Source of the DNA: Granulicella sp. S190
GTDB lineage: Bacteria; Acidobacteriota; Terriglobia; Terriglobales; Acidobacteriaceae
Assembly: GCF_009766095.1 (NCBI RefSeq)
Contig: NZ_LMUD01000023.1
Coordinates: 254,341-287,964 of the forward strand
DNA: 33,624 nt
Direction: 5' to 3'
Position 1 is the first letter of the stretch, and each line of letters begins with the position of its first letter. Positions 8,036 through 16,567 of this stretch are shown here, piece after piece. The position numbers and the translations under genes were made by a program. The notes under the pieces are model-generated. The model was given only the letters and a program-made list of their open reading frames with translations, searched no databases and was not told the origin of the DNA.

Positions 8036-10972
8036 TCAGCCGGTATTGCGAAGACCAGCGCTGATCCCGTTGATCGTGGCGGAGATGGCGCGATCGAGCT
8101 CAGGGGAACTCGTCTCGCCTTTGGCGGCCGCGATGCGCTTCCGGCGAATCAACTCGACCTGTATCAGTGACATTGGATCAACATAGGGGTTCCGTAAGCG
8201 AATCGAACGCTCAAGAACGGGGTTGGTCTCGAGGAGCGATCTTTGCTTTGTGACCTCAAGGATCATGCGGTGCGTCAGGTTGAACTCCGCCTCGAGAGTA
8301 TCGAACACGCGATCGCGAAGAGCGGCGTCCTCAACCAGAGATGCATAGAGCCGTGCTATGCCAAAGTCCGCCTTGGCCAGAGCCATCTCTACGTTGCGGA
8401 TGATATCGAGGAAGAGGGGAAACTCGCGAGCCATCGTCTGAAGTTGTTTAAGTCCGTCGGGCTCGGACTCGATGAACTGATGCAGCGCGTGACCAACGCC
8501 GAAGTAAGCAGGCACAAGCTGTCTCGATTGCATCCAGCCGAAGACCCACGGAATGGCACGAAGATCAGCCATTGATTTTTTACCGCTGCGCTTCGCAGGA
8601 CGTGAGCCAAGACGCGCATGTTCAAGCTCTGCGACTGGGGTAGCCTGCTCAAAGTAGGTGAAGGTGTCGGGGTTGTCGACGATGTGTTTGCGATAGAACG
8701 CATAGGAGGTAGCCGAAAGCTCGTCCAGCGTTGTCTCCCACTCGGGAAGAATCTCTCCAGTCAGATGGGGCGTCTCCGCGCCATGCTGCAGCACTGCATC
8801 GGGGCGAGCCAGAGCGTCCAGGCTTGCGGCGATCATCAGTTCGAGATTACGTTCGGCAAGAACGACGTCGGAGTACTTCCAGTTGAGGACCTCACCTTGT
8901 TCCGTGATGCGTAGTTCGCCCGTAAAGCTGTCGACAGGCTGGGCGAAGATGGCGCGATGAGTTGGTCCGCCACCCCGGCCTACGGTGCCGCCGCGACCAT
9001 GAAAAAGACGTAACGTCACATTGCAGTCGCGGGCCACCTGGTGCAGCGCGCGGTGGGCCTTCCATATCTCCCACGTGCTGGTGATCATGCCGCCGTCTTT
9101 GTTGGAGTCAGAGTAGCCGAGCATCACCTCCTGCTGGTGATTCCAGCTTGCGAGTAGTGGTTTGTAGACCTCGCTCGTCCACAGCTGCCGCATAATCGCC
9201 GGAGCATTTTGAAGGTCTTCGATGGACTCAAACAGTGGAACGGGCTGGAGGCCGGGATCATCTACGTTCCCCGTTTTTCCAGGTGGCGTGGCCTCTACTC
9301 TTACACCACCGAGCCGCGCGAGCCAGAGAACATGCAGCACATCTTCCGCACTGGTTGCGCCGCTGATGACGTACTGCCGGATAGAGTCTGACGAACAAGA
9401 ACGTTTCAGCTCCGCGACGGTGCGAAAGGTCTCGATCACCTCGGCTGTCTGCTCACTCAGCGCTGGCGGGAGGTGAAGCGCCTCACCCGGATTTGCGGAG
9501 TGCCACGCAGAGATCTCTGCAATGGCGGCAGCATGAATGCGGGCATGCTGCCGAATATCCAGCGTCTGCAGGTGCAGGCCGTAGGTACGAACCTCGATCA
9601 GGAGCGGGTCGATGAGCATCTCGGCGAGCCGGGGTCCATTGTTTCCAATCAAGGACTCGCGAAGAGTCGTAAGGTCTGAGAGCAGATCGATGGCGTGAGC
9701 GTATGGCTTCAGCGCGGGATTGGCCGGAACAGGAACAGCAGACTGTGGAGTCGCCCCCAGCCTCATCATGATGCAGGCAATCAGCAGACGAATCGACTCG
9801 TGCGGGAACCGCTCTCCAAGGGCATTCTGACCCGCAGTACGAAGCTGACCGATGTAGCCGTTGAGCAGCGCAGTGAGTTTGGCCGAGACAGGAACCTGCT
9901 GCGTGGAGCTGGCAAGTTGCTCGAAGATGTTTTGCAGCCGTCGGCGATAGTGCGCGAACAGCAGAGTGCGGGCCATCGTCAGGGCTTCGCGTGTCGCTTG
10001 CGGGGTCACGAAGGGGTTGCCGTCGCGATCGCCGCCGATCCACGAACCGAAGCGGATGAGCTGGGGAAGATCGGTGATGGAGAGTTGAGCGTGGGGGAGT
10101 TCCAGCTGTTCGGGTTTCTCTATGGTTGAATTAGAGCTTTTCTGTTCCGGATACTCGGCAGCAAGCGCCGCTGCAACCTCCGCATACAGGACAGGGAGGG
10201 TGTCGAAGAGGCTGGACTCGTAGTAATCGAGTGCCATGCGGATCTCGTCGAGCACTGTAGGCCGGGCACTGCGAACGTCGTCTGTCTGCCACAGAGCCGT
10301 TATCTCGGCGAGCAGATTGCGTTCGAGAGATTCGAGCTGAGGCTCAGGGACGGGGATGCGATCGAGCTGTTCGAGAAGATCGGAGATGCGACGGCGCTTG
10401 AACATCACGCTGCGACGGGCGACTTCGGTGGGATGTGCTGTAAACACGGGGGAGACGCAGACACGTTCGAGCAGCGCACGAACTTGTTCTGAGGTAAAGC
10501 GAGCTTCACGAAGACGACGAAGAGTTCCGCGCAGGTCCCCGCGTTGCATGGAGCTGGAGGCTTGAGCGGTTTGATTCAACTGCAGCGAGAGGCGGCGACG
10601 TTTGCGGTGGTTGGTCTCGGCGAGGTTAATGAGCTCAAAGTAAAAACCGAAGGCGCGTGCAAGTTGATAGGCGGTGCCTAACTCGAGAGCGTGAACGCGC
10701 GTGAGGGCCTGTTGGAGATGGGTGCTGGCGGCGGCCTGGTCGACCGCGCCGGTCTGAGGGGTCTCCGCTTCGCGCCGGGCGATCGCAATGCGACGCAAAG
10801 CCTCGACGGACTCGTAGAGAGGCTCACCTGCCTGCTCGCGGAGTACCTCGCCAAGCAGCATGCCGAGCGAACGGACGTCTCGGCGCAGAGGAGCTTCTTT
10901 GAGCTCGCCAGTGGGAGCTTGTAGTTCAGCCAGGCGTTGAGGCCAGTCGGTTGGAGACCAGAGAGACGGCAT
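8036..10972 (-). CDS. ppc: Phosphoenolpyruvate carboxylase
   Basis: The product has 978 residues, slightly longer than E. coli PPC (883). It catalyses PEP + HCO3- to oxaloacetate + phosphate in the cytoplasm and refills the TCA cycle. All signature elements are present: F-T-A-H-P-T-E with catalytic H180, G-S-W-I-G-G-D-R-D-G-N-P at 309-320, L-G-Y-S-D-S-N-K-D-G-G with K625, the glycine loop F-H-G-R-G-G-T-V-G-R-G-G-G-P at 657-670, and the conserved C-terminal N-T-G. A weakly conserved insert rich in Ser, Glu and Gln lies at about 275-297. The ATG is preceded by AAAGG with little spacing. The gene appears to stand alone, convergent with the efflux operon. Confidence 0.97.
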   Translation of the reverse strand: MPSLWSPTDWPQRLAELQAPTGELKEAPLRRDVRSLGMLLGEVLREQAGEPLYESVEALRRIAIARREAETPQTGAVDQAAASTHLQQALTRVHALELGTAYQLARAFGFYFELINLAETNHRKRRRLSLQLNQTAQASSSMQRGDLRGTLRRLREARFTSEQVRALLERVCVSPVFTAHPTEVARRSVMFKRRRISDLLEQLDRIPVPEPQLESLERNLLAEITALWQTDDVRSARPTVLDEIRMALDYYESSLFDTLPVLYAEVAAALAAEYPEQKSSNSTIEKPEQLELPHAQLSITDLPQLIRFGSWIGGDRDGNPFVTPQATREALTMARTLLFAHYRRRLQNIFEQLASSTQQVPVSAKLTALLNGYIGQLRTAGQNALGERFPHESIRLLIACIMMRLGATPQSAVPVPANPALKPYAHAIDLLSDLTTLRESLIGNNGPRLAEMLIDPLLIEVRTYGLHLQTLDIRQHARIHAAAIAEISAWHSANPGEALHLPPALSEQTAEVIETFRTVAELKRSCSSDSIRQYVISGATSAEDVLHVLWLARLGGVRVEATPPGKTGNVDDPGLQPVPLFESIEDLQNAPAIMRQLWTSEVYKPLLASWNHQQEVMLGYSDSNKDGGMITSTWEIWKAHRALHQVARDCNVTLRLFHGRGGTVGRGGGPTHRAIFAQPVDSFTGELRITEQGEVLNWKYSDVVLAERNLELMIAASLDALARPDAVLQHGAETPHLTGEILPEWETTLDELSATSYAFYRKHIVDNPDTFTYFEQATPVAELEHARLGSRPAKRSGKKSMADLRAIPWVFGWMQSRQLVPAYFGVGHALHQFIESEPDGLKQLQTMAREFPLFLDIIRNVEMALAKADFGIARLYASLVEDAALRDRVFDTLEAEFNLTHRMILEVTKQRSLLETNPVLERSIRLRNPYVDPMSLIQVELIRRKRIAAAKGETSSPELDRAISATINGISAGLRNTG

Positions 10973-11106
10973 CCTTTGATTATGCCTCGTAGAGCTCTAA
11001 AGAGGGCGCGGGTTCGGGCATATCCTCTTTTGCAGGAGATTTGGATGGACGGGTCAATTGTGACGTTTCGACGTGCGGCCAACATCGCGAAAGGAGTAGA
11101 AGCGCC

Positions 11107-11355
11107 CTACATTACCTGGGCAATCTTCTCCAGTTCCTCCTGGAGGCATGGCAGGGAGCAGCTGACCGACTCCATGCGGAAAGCCGCTTTGCGTGCATCC
11201 TGGGTAGATACCCCGTAGCCACGGGTCGCCAAAAAGCTGCTGATCAAATCGGCGGCCTGCCAGGAGTCGAGGCCTGATTTCATGAGATCTTCCCGCAATC
11301 CGGATAGATCCGCCTCGGCGAACTTTTCGACGTGGGCACCTCTCGCCTTAGTCAT
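11107..11355 (-). CDS. Small protein of unknown function (82 aa)
   Basis: I choose the ATG at 11355 because AGGAGAG lies 5 nt before it. An upstream in-frame ATG at 11376 would put that ribosome binding site inside the gene. The product has 82 residues and is predicted helical and soluble, with a mixed-charge N-terminus, the segment D-S-W-Q-A-A-D-L-I-S-S-F-L, and a CxxxC pair (C-S-L-P-C, about residues 66-70). The cysteine pair could bind metal or form a disulfide, but with one pair only this is speculative. I do not recognise the family. It sits between PEP carboxylase and the Trm112-like gene, all on the minus strand but with gaps over 130 nt. Confidence 0.6.
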   Translation of the reverse strand: MTKARGAHVEKFAEADLSGLREDLMKSGLDSWQAADLISSFLATRGYGVSTQDARKAAFRMESVSCSLPCLQEELEKIAQVM

Positions 11356-11521
11356 CTGCTCTCTCCTGCTTGGCACACTTCCAGCGTCAGCTTCTGCTTT
11401 TATTGGACGCTAGAAAAACACCTGAGTTACGGGCTCTTTCTGGAAACGCATTCATGGCCCCAACAGATTGCATCGCTTGCTGATTCTACGAAAGATTGGC
11501 CTGAAAGGTTTCCCGAACCTG

Positions 11522-11689
11522 CTAGATGAGAGCGCGGTCGGCGAGCAGCACGGGAATTCCATCCACAATTGGATAACGCCGTCTGCAGCCGTTACACGTA
11601 ATGATATCGCCTTCACGCTCCAACGACTGATGGCACACCGGGCAGACAACCCAGCGTAGATCCTTGGCTAGTAACGGTTCAACGCTCAC
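11522..11689 (-). CDS. Trm112-family (UPF0434-like) zinc-binding protein, GTG start
   Basis: A 55-residue gene beginning with GTG at 11689; a TAA lies four codons upstream in frame. It carries two cysteine pairs, C16-P-V-C19 and C32-N-G-C35, followed by the Trm112 signature R-R-R-Y-P-I-V-D-G-I-P-V-L-L. This is the standard layout of bacterial Trm112/YcaR-type proteins (usually 55-70 residues). In eukaryotes and archaea Trm112 activates methyltransferases that modify tRNA, rRNA or release factors. In bacteria the role is less clear, and a zinc-dependent partner of a methyltransferase is the usual inference. The gene is divergent from folD: its start lies 53 nt from the folD start chosen here, so they may share a promoter region. 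Confidence 0.88.
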   Translation of the reverse strand: MSVEPLLAKDLRWVVCPVCHQSLEREGDIITCNGCRRRYPIVDGIPVLLADRALI

Positions 11690-11742
11690 AGGCCTATCTT
11701 ATGCTCAGTAGAGCAGAATGGCGCGATACCATAGATAGAGAT

Positions 11743-12690
11743 ATGGATGAGATGAAGAGAACCCCGAAGATTTTAGATGGCATTGCGATTGCGGGACAGA
11801 TCAAGGCTGAAGTTGCAGTCGAAGTTCAGGCGCTCGCATCTCGTGGAATCACACCTGGATTGGCGGTCATCCTCGTAGGCGAGGTGCCCGCGTCACAGAT
11901 TTACGTTCGCAGCAAGGTGAAGACCTGCGGCGAACTGGGAATCTTCAGCGAGATGCTTACGCCGCCCGAGAGCATCAGCACCGACGAGATGCTCGCTTTA
12001 GTCGCAGATCTCAACGCCCGCGAGGACATTGACGGCATCCTGATCCAGCTTCCCCTTCCGAAGCACGTCGATACCAAGCGGCTCCTCGAGGCTGTCTCAC
12101 CCGACAAGGATGTCGACGGATTCCATCCTATAAATGCAGGCCGGCTCCAGAGCGGCCAGCCAGGACTGGCGCCCTGTACACCTGCGGGCATCATGGAGAT
12201 CCTTCGGCGCAGCGGCCTCCCGGTTGCCGGTCAGAACGCGGTCGTGGTGGGGCGTTCGGATATCGTAGGCAAGCCTGCCGCGATGATGCTCTTGAATGCT
12301 TCGGCTACTGTCACGGTGTGCCATAGCAAGACCGCTGACCTTGGCAGCTTCACCCGCGAGGCCGATCTTCTGGTGGCTGCCATTGGCCGTGCGGGATTCG
12401 TAACAGCGGATATGGTCAAGCCGGGCGCGACCCTGATCGACGTCGGAATCAATCGCGTCACCGAAGCTGCTGAGGTCGAGGAGTTCTTCCCCGGTGATGC
12501 TGACAGGGCAGCGACGTTTGCCAAGCGAGGATCGGTTGTCGTCGGTGACATTCACCCTGCAGCGTTCGCGCACTCCGGGGCCTACACGCCGGTTCCTGGC
12601 GGCGTCGGCGCATTGACCATCGCGATGCTCATGCAGAATACGGTCACAGCGGCGAAGTTGCGGCGCGGGATCTCCCTGGGGAACAAATAA
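11743..12690 (+). CDS. folD: Methylenetetrahydrofolate dehydrogenase / cyclohydrolase
   Basis: A bifunctional cytoplasmic enzyme that oxidises 5,10-methylene-THF with NADP+ and hydrolyses the methenyl product to 10-formyl-THF, supplying purine synthesis (purN lies 4 kb away). Diagnostic segments are S-Q-I-Y-V-R-S-K with the catalytic lysine, Q-L-P-L-P-K-H, D-K-D-V-D-G-F-H-P-I-N, P-C-T-P-A-G-I, the nucleotide-binding V-V-G-R-S-D-I-V-G-K-P and the C-terminal P-G-G-V-G. In-frame ATGs are at 11701, 11743 and 11752. The conserved domain begins right after the last (M-K-R-T-P-K-I-L-D-G), so 11743 or 11752 is more likely than 11701. coaE follows after 5 nt, so the two are surely co-transcribed. Confidence 0.95.
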   Translation: MDEMKRTPKILDGIAIAGQIKAEVAVEVQALASRGITPGLAVILVGEVPASQIYVRSKVKTCGELGIFSEMLTPPESISTDEMLALVADLNAREDIDGILIQLPLPKHVDTKRLLEAVSPDKDVDGFHPINAGRLQSGQPGLAPCTPAGIMEILRRSGLPVAGQNAVVVGRSDIVGKPAAMMLLNASATVTVCHSKTADLGSFTREADLLVAAIGRAGFVTADMVKPGATLIDVGINRVTEAAEVEEFFPGDADRAATFAKRGSVVVGDIHPAAFAHSGAYTPVPGGVGALTIAMLMQNTVTAAKLRRGISLGNK

Positions 12691-12695
12691 CTTTC

Positions 12696-13352
12696 ATGCT
12701 GCGCGTCGGCCTTACTGGCGGCCTGGGAAGCGGCAAATCCACCGCGGCCAAGCTGTTTGCAGCCTTGGGCGCGCATGTCCTGCAGTCGGACGCGATCGGA
12801 CGTGAGCTGATGGAGCCGGGTCGGCCCATCTACCAAGGGATGGTCGCGCACTTTGGGCCAGAAGTGGTGTTAGCCGATGGACATCTCGACCGGGCCGCGT
12901 TGGCGCGCATCGCCTTTACAGAGGGCCGCGTCGAAGAGTTGAACGCAATCGCGCATCCAGTTGTCATCGCGCATCAGGTGGCTTTGACTGAAAAGATCTT
13001 TCAGCGCGAGCCTCATGCGGTGGTGATGGTGGAGTCGGCGCTGATCTTTGAGACGAACTACGGCACCGCGGACGGCTTGCGCTGGCAGAGCCGCTTCGAC
13101 AGGATCATTGTGGTGACCGCGCCGGAAGAGGCTAAGATCGCACGGTTTGTCGCTCGCTCCGCCGCCGGCAGAAGGCTCGGCGATGCGGAACGCTCCGAGC
13201 TTGAGGCCGAGGCAAGGCGCAGGATATCGCAGCAGATCTCGGACGAGCAGAAGAGCGCGCTGTCCGATTATGTGCTTACCAACTCCGGCGCGCTGACCGA
13301 GTTGGAGTGGCAGGTCGACCAGCTTTGGCCGATCCTGCAGTCCGCTGCATAG
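12696..13352 (+). CDS. coaE: Dephospho-CoA kinase
   Basis: The last step of CoA synthesis: ATP-dependent phosphorylation of the 3'-hydroxyl of dephospho-CoA in the cytoplasm. The product has 218 residues, the usual length. It has a P-loop G-L-T-G-G-L-G-S-G-K-S-T at residues 5-16, the substrate-binding L-Q-S-D-A-I-G-R-E-L near 29-38, N-A-I-A-H-P in the CoA domain, and an LID-like Arg-rich segment around 150-170. It starts 5 nt after folD. The C-terminal part (L-T-N-S-G-A-L-T-E-L-E-W-Q-V) is typical. No anomaly seen. Confidence 0.95.
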   Translation: MLRVGLTGGLGSGKSTAAKLFAALGAHVLQSDAIGRELMEPGRPIYQGMVAHFGPEVVLADGHLDRAALARIAFTEGRVEELNAIAHPVVIAHQVALTEKIFQREPHAVVMVESALIFETNYGTADGLRWQSRFDRIIVVTAPEEAKIARFVARSAAGRRLGDAERSELEAEARRRISQQISDEQKSALSDYVLTNSGALTELEWQVDQLWPILQSAA

Positions 13353-13395
13353 GCTGCTATCTGCTTTGAAATTCCGTGTGGGATCCTCAAACAAT

Positions 13396-13457
13396 TGCAT
13401 CGCCCCCATGATGCATTTCGGTCTTATGCCGATGAAGGACTGTGTCAGACGGACACA
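13396..13457 (+). other. Two small inverted repeats in the leader of the four-cysteine gene
   Basis: TGCATC (13396-13401) pairs with GATGCA (13410-13415), and TGTGTC (13441-13446) pairs with GACACA (13452-13457). The second ends 26 nt before the start codon, close to the ribosome binding site. Six-base stems can occur by chance; this is a mild hint of leader structure only. Confidence 0.25.
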
Positions 13458-13483
13458 CTTCATTAGGATAAGGAGAGGGACAG

Positions 13484-14023
13484 ATGATCCGGCAAGCCAT
13501 CAATTGCGATATCTGTGCGGCAGAGAAGCAGACGAGTAACTACTGGTTCGTCGCCTACGAGCAGGGCGGAGAGCTGAAGCTTCGTGGCTGGGAGTCGCCG
13601 AAGAACTCACGCAAGGGGGCCAAACACCTCTGCGGGCAGAAGTGTGCGCAGCGCATGATGGCAAACTTTATGGCATCCCTGATGGCGAGCGTTCACAGCA
13701 ACGATCAGGAGATCGAACCGGCAGGGGAGGGTGCAGAGTTCGCGGCAAAGAGTGAAGAAGGGGAAGCGGTGGCTCACTCGATACGTCTCGAAAGACCTGA
13801 GCATTTTGACCGCGCATCCCGTTTAGATCGTACAGACCGTTCCCTCGTCGGTCGCGCCAGCATCGACAGCGCAGACCTCGATGCCGAATCGTGGGCCGGC
13901 CCAGTAAGGGCCAAGGAAGAGGCGTGGGAGACACAAGCGAAGCGGCAACCTGAGCGCGAAAACTTTCTTCATGCACCACGAATCAAACCGTCAGCCCTGA
14001 ATCGGTTGCAGCGTATGGTGTAA
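13484..14023 (+). CDS. Small four-cysteine (zinc-knuckle-like) protein of unknown function
   Basis: The product has 179 residues and is preceded by a strong AAGGAGAGG ribosome binding site. The N-terminal 60 residues hold a likely zinc site: C8-x2-C11 and C50-x3-C54, separated by a Trp/Tyr-rich stretch (Y-W-F-V-A-Y-E, R-G-W-E-S-P-K). The remaining 120 residues are charged, rich in Glu, Arg, Ser and Ala, and probably disordered, ending in K-P-S-A-L-N-R-L-Q-R. I do not recognise a named family. It stands alone between coaE and the HtrA-type protease. Two small hairpins lie in its leader (13396-13415 and 13441-13457). Confidence 0.65.
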   Translation: MIRQAINCDICAAEKQTSNYWFVAYEQGGELKLRGWESPKNSRKGAKHLCGQKCAQRMMANFMASLMASVHSNDQEIEPAGEGAEFAAKSEEGEAVAHSIRLERPEHFDRASRLDRTDRSLVGRASIDSADLDAESWAGPVRAKEEAWETQAKRQPERENFLHAPRIKPSALNRLQRMV

Positions 14024-14052
14024 GCCTCATCGAAAGACGATTCCGATCTTCT

Positions 14053-14078
14053 GCACTCCCTTTTTGTAGGGGGAGTGC
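14053..14078 (+). terminator. Possible terminator hairpin after the four-cysteine gene
   Basis: GCACTCCC (14053-14060) pairs perfectly with GGGAGTGC (14071-14078) over a 10-nt loop. It is 30 nt after the stop codon. Only three Ts follow shortly downstream, so it may be a weak intrinsic terminator or a transcript-stabilising hairpin. Confidence 0.4.
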
Positions 14079-14196
14079 GCAGTTTGACTGAATGCAGGAA
14101 CTTTGCAGGAGACTAAGCAGCGAAAGGCGCCCCTCGATACAATAAATGTGTCGGCCTTTCGCAGCCGGCTATTCGAAAGATCAGGTCGTGCTCACG

Positions 14197-15426
14197 ATGA
14201 AAATGCGCCCCGTTCTACTTGTGGTCCTTCTCCTCTCGGGCTTTTACTATGTCACTGCGCACGTCTGGTCGACTGGTGCGGTCTCCCCGTGGCTGCACCG
14301 CGTTGTACCCACAGTCTCATCCGGCACCGCGGTGCCTGCGGCTATGAATACCGCAGCGGTGAACGGTCCGCTCGGGACCTTCGAGCTGACAGAGGCTGAT
14401 GCTGCGCCTGCTTACGATGCCGAGGAGCAGCAGAATATTGCGGTCTACAAAAAGGCGCTTCCTTCCGTGGTGAACATCACTTCAACGGCGGTCGCGTTCG
14501 ACTTCTTCTACGGAAATGTTCCACAGCAGGGCCAGGGCTCCGGCTTTATTCTCGACAAACAGGGACACATTCTCACCAACAACCACGTTATCGATAACGC
14601 CCAGCGGGTCGAGGTGACTCTCTCCGACAAGCACAAGTACAAGGCGACGGTAGTCGGCGTGGACAAAGGACATGACCTTGCGCTTCTGTTGATTACTGCA
14701 CCCAATCTGCAGCCGGCTACGCTGGCCGAGTCACAGAGTCTCACGGTTGGCCAGCGCGTGTACGCCATCGGCAACCCCTTTGGTCTTTCTGGCACGATGA
14801 CGCGCGGCATTATCTCTGCCATCCGTTCGATTCGCGGTCCGAACAATAATCCCATCGAGGACGCGATCCAGACCGATGCCGCAGTAAATCCAGGCAACTC
14901 GGGAGGTCCGCTGCTGAACTCGCGCGGCGAAGTAATCGGCATCACCACGCTGATTGCGAATAACGGTGCCGACCAGTCCTCAGGCATCGGATTCGCCATT
15001 CCTGTCAACACGGCCAAAGCAGTCATCGCAGACTTCGCCAAGTACGGCCGCATCCGACGTCCCTCGCTTGATATCGCCACGCTCGAGATTGGGCCGGAGG
15101 TGGCCGAACAGATCGGTTTGCCTGCCGACTATGGCCTCCTGATCGAGCGTGTCTTACCCGGAGGCGCAGCCGAAAAAGCCGGGTTGCACGGCGGAACTCA
15201 GCGAGCCTATCAGGGAAACATGCCTGTCATGCTTGGAGGCGACCTGATCGTAGGGATGGATGGCCAGGAGATCTCGAACGCGCAAGATCTCTCTGCCGTG
15301 ATGAACTCGCACAAGGCAGGAGATGAGGTGACTCTCACCGTCTTCCGCGGGCGTAAGCGCATGGACGTCAAGGTAAAGCTGAACGACGCCACGGAGCGGC
15401 AAGGCGAAGCGGGCCGCGAAGCTTAG
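14197..15426 (+). CDS. HtrA/DegP-type serine protease with one PDZ domain
   Basis: From the ATG at 14197 the product has 409 residues: a signal or anchor segment at 2-25 (P-V-L-L-V-V-L-L-L-S-G), a trypsin-like domain at about 80-270 and one PDZ domain at about 295-395. The triad is H130 (T-N-N-H-V-I), D160 (G-H-D-L-A-L) and S235 (P-G-N-S-G-G-P). It should act in the periplasm on misfolded proteins. With one PDZ domain it resembles DegS or the HhoA class more than two-PDZ DegP. An in-frame ATG at 14146 would add 17 residues before the signal segment; a TACAAT at 14138-14143, if it is a -10 box, would place the transcript start after that codon and favours 14197. The M50 protease gene follows in the same direction 115 nt later, so the two may cooperate as in sigma-E-type cascades, but no anti-sigma gene is visible here. 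Confidence 0.93.
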   Translation: MKMRPVLLVVLLLSGFYYVTAHVWSTGAVSPWLHRVVPTVSSGTAVPAAMNTAAVNGPLGTFELTEADAAPAYDAEEQQNIAVYKKALPSVVNITSTAVAFDFFYGNVPQQGQGSGFILDKQGHILTNNHVIDNAQRVEVTLSDKHKYKATVVGVDKGHDLALLLITAPNLQPATLAESQSLTVGQRVYAIGNPFGLSGTMTRGIISAIRSIRGPNNNPIEDAIQTDAAVNPGNSGGPLLNSRGEVIGITTLIANNGADQSSGIGFAIPVNTAKAVIADFAKYGRIRRPSLDIATLEIGPEVAEQIGLPADYGLLIERVLPGGAAEKAGLHGGTQRAYQGNMPVMLGGDLIVGMDGQEISNAQDLSAVMNSHKAGDEVTLTVFRGRKRMDVKVKLNDATERQGEAGREA

Positions 15427-15541
15427 GACGCTTCGTCGCGGAGGCAAGAGATCAGAATAGCTGCGTCCAGGTGGTGGAGCGGCGAGCCATCTCCGAATGC
15501 CGCGGTGAGCCGTTCAAACAGATAAAATAGACATAGCTTTT

Positions 15542-16567
15542 ATGCCCCAATCTGATGTGACGGCAACGACCTCTGCTCTTACTGCCCCTGACCCGATCCA
15601 TAACTGCCCCGAGTGCGATCTGTGGCTGCCCCCGATGACACTCTCGTGTCCGGAGTGTCATGGAATCGTCTACGCCCGGCATCTCAAAGGACTTGGACAG
15701 TTGGCAGTGTCTCAGGAACAGGAACAGGCTTGGCCGGAGGCGCGTGGGACGTGGCAGCAGGTGATCCAATGGCTGCCAGCCGACAGCGAACAGGTGCAAG
15801 TGGTGGCCGGACACCTGGCTGAGATCGACAGCCGCATCCAGGCAGGGGAGCAGCGTACCGCGACATGGAAGAAGAGGCTCGGCCCGTTGGCCCCTGTCGC
15901 TTACTTTCTTCTCAAGGCGAAGACTTTTTTGTTTGCTCTGCTGAAGTTCAAATTTCTGCTGAGTTTCTTCGCCTTCTTCGGCATCTACTGGGCGCTCTTC
16001 GGATGGCGCTTCGGCCTTGGTTTCGCGGTGTCGATTCTGATCCATGAGTTCGGACACTACATCGCAGCGCGCCGTCGCGGATTGAAGGTCGATCTCCCCG
16101 TATTCCTCCCGGGGCTAGGCGCGTACGTGCGGTGGTACAGCATGGGCGTCTCGCTCGATACGCTCTCCAGCATCGCTCTCGCGGGACCTTTCGCGGGTCT
16201 GCTGGCTGCTGCCGCGTGCGGCGCATTTTACTTCGAGACCAGGGTAGAGGTATGGGCTGCGCTGGCCCATGCAGGCGCGTGGCTCAATCTCATCAACCTT
16301 GTGCCGGTGCTCGGTCTGGACGGGGCACAGGCCACTCATGCACTCAACCGCACCCAACGCGCGCTACTCCTTGCTGCCGCCATCCTCTTCTTTGCGTTTC
16401 TCCACGAAGGAGTGTTCCTCTTCATCGCTGCTGGCATGGCGTGGCGGCTCTTCACGGGAGTGGCACCAGAGAGCCCAAGCAGCGCGACCATGATCCGTTA
16501 CACGCTGCTGCTGTTTCTGCTGGGAGCCCTGATGTTCTTCGTCCCGGAGACCCTCCGGCAGTTCTAG
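15542..16567 (+). CDS. M50 site-2-type membrane metalloprotease with N-terminal zinc ribbon
   Basis: The product has 341 residues. The N-terminus has two CPEC knuckles (C22/C25 and C36/C39), likely a zinc ribbon. A charged helix follows (about 50-110) and then about six membrane segments. The metalloprotease motif H168-E-F-G-H172 lies in a membrane helix. The second metal-ligand motif is N-L-V-P-V-L-G-L-D-G with D260, a variant of the usual NxxPxPxLDG. Such proteases cut substrates inside the membrane. The N-terminal ribbon and linker replace the PDZ domain of RseP-type enzymes, so substrate choice must differ. There is no Shine-Dalgarno before the ATG; TAAAAT at 15523-15528 lies 13 nt upstream and might be a -10 box giving a very short leader. 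Its stop shares CTAG with the convergent purN stop. Confidence 0.88.
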   Translation: MPQSDVTATTSALTAPDPIHNCPECDLWLPPMTLSCPECHGIVYARHLKGLGQLAVSQEQEQAWPEARGTWQQVIQWLPADSEQVQVVAGHLAEIDSRIQAGEQRTATWKKRLGPLAPVAYFLLKAKTFLFALLKFKFLLSFFAFFGIYWALFGWRFGLGFAVSILIHEFGHYIAARRRGLKVDLPVFLPGLGAYVRWYSMGVSLDTLSSIALAGPFAGLLAAAACGAFYFETRVEVWAALAHAGAWLNLINLVPVLGLDGAQATHALNRTQRALLLAAAILFFAFLHEGVFLFIAAGMAWRLFTGVAPESPSSATMIRYTLLLFLLGALMFFVPETLRQF

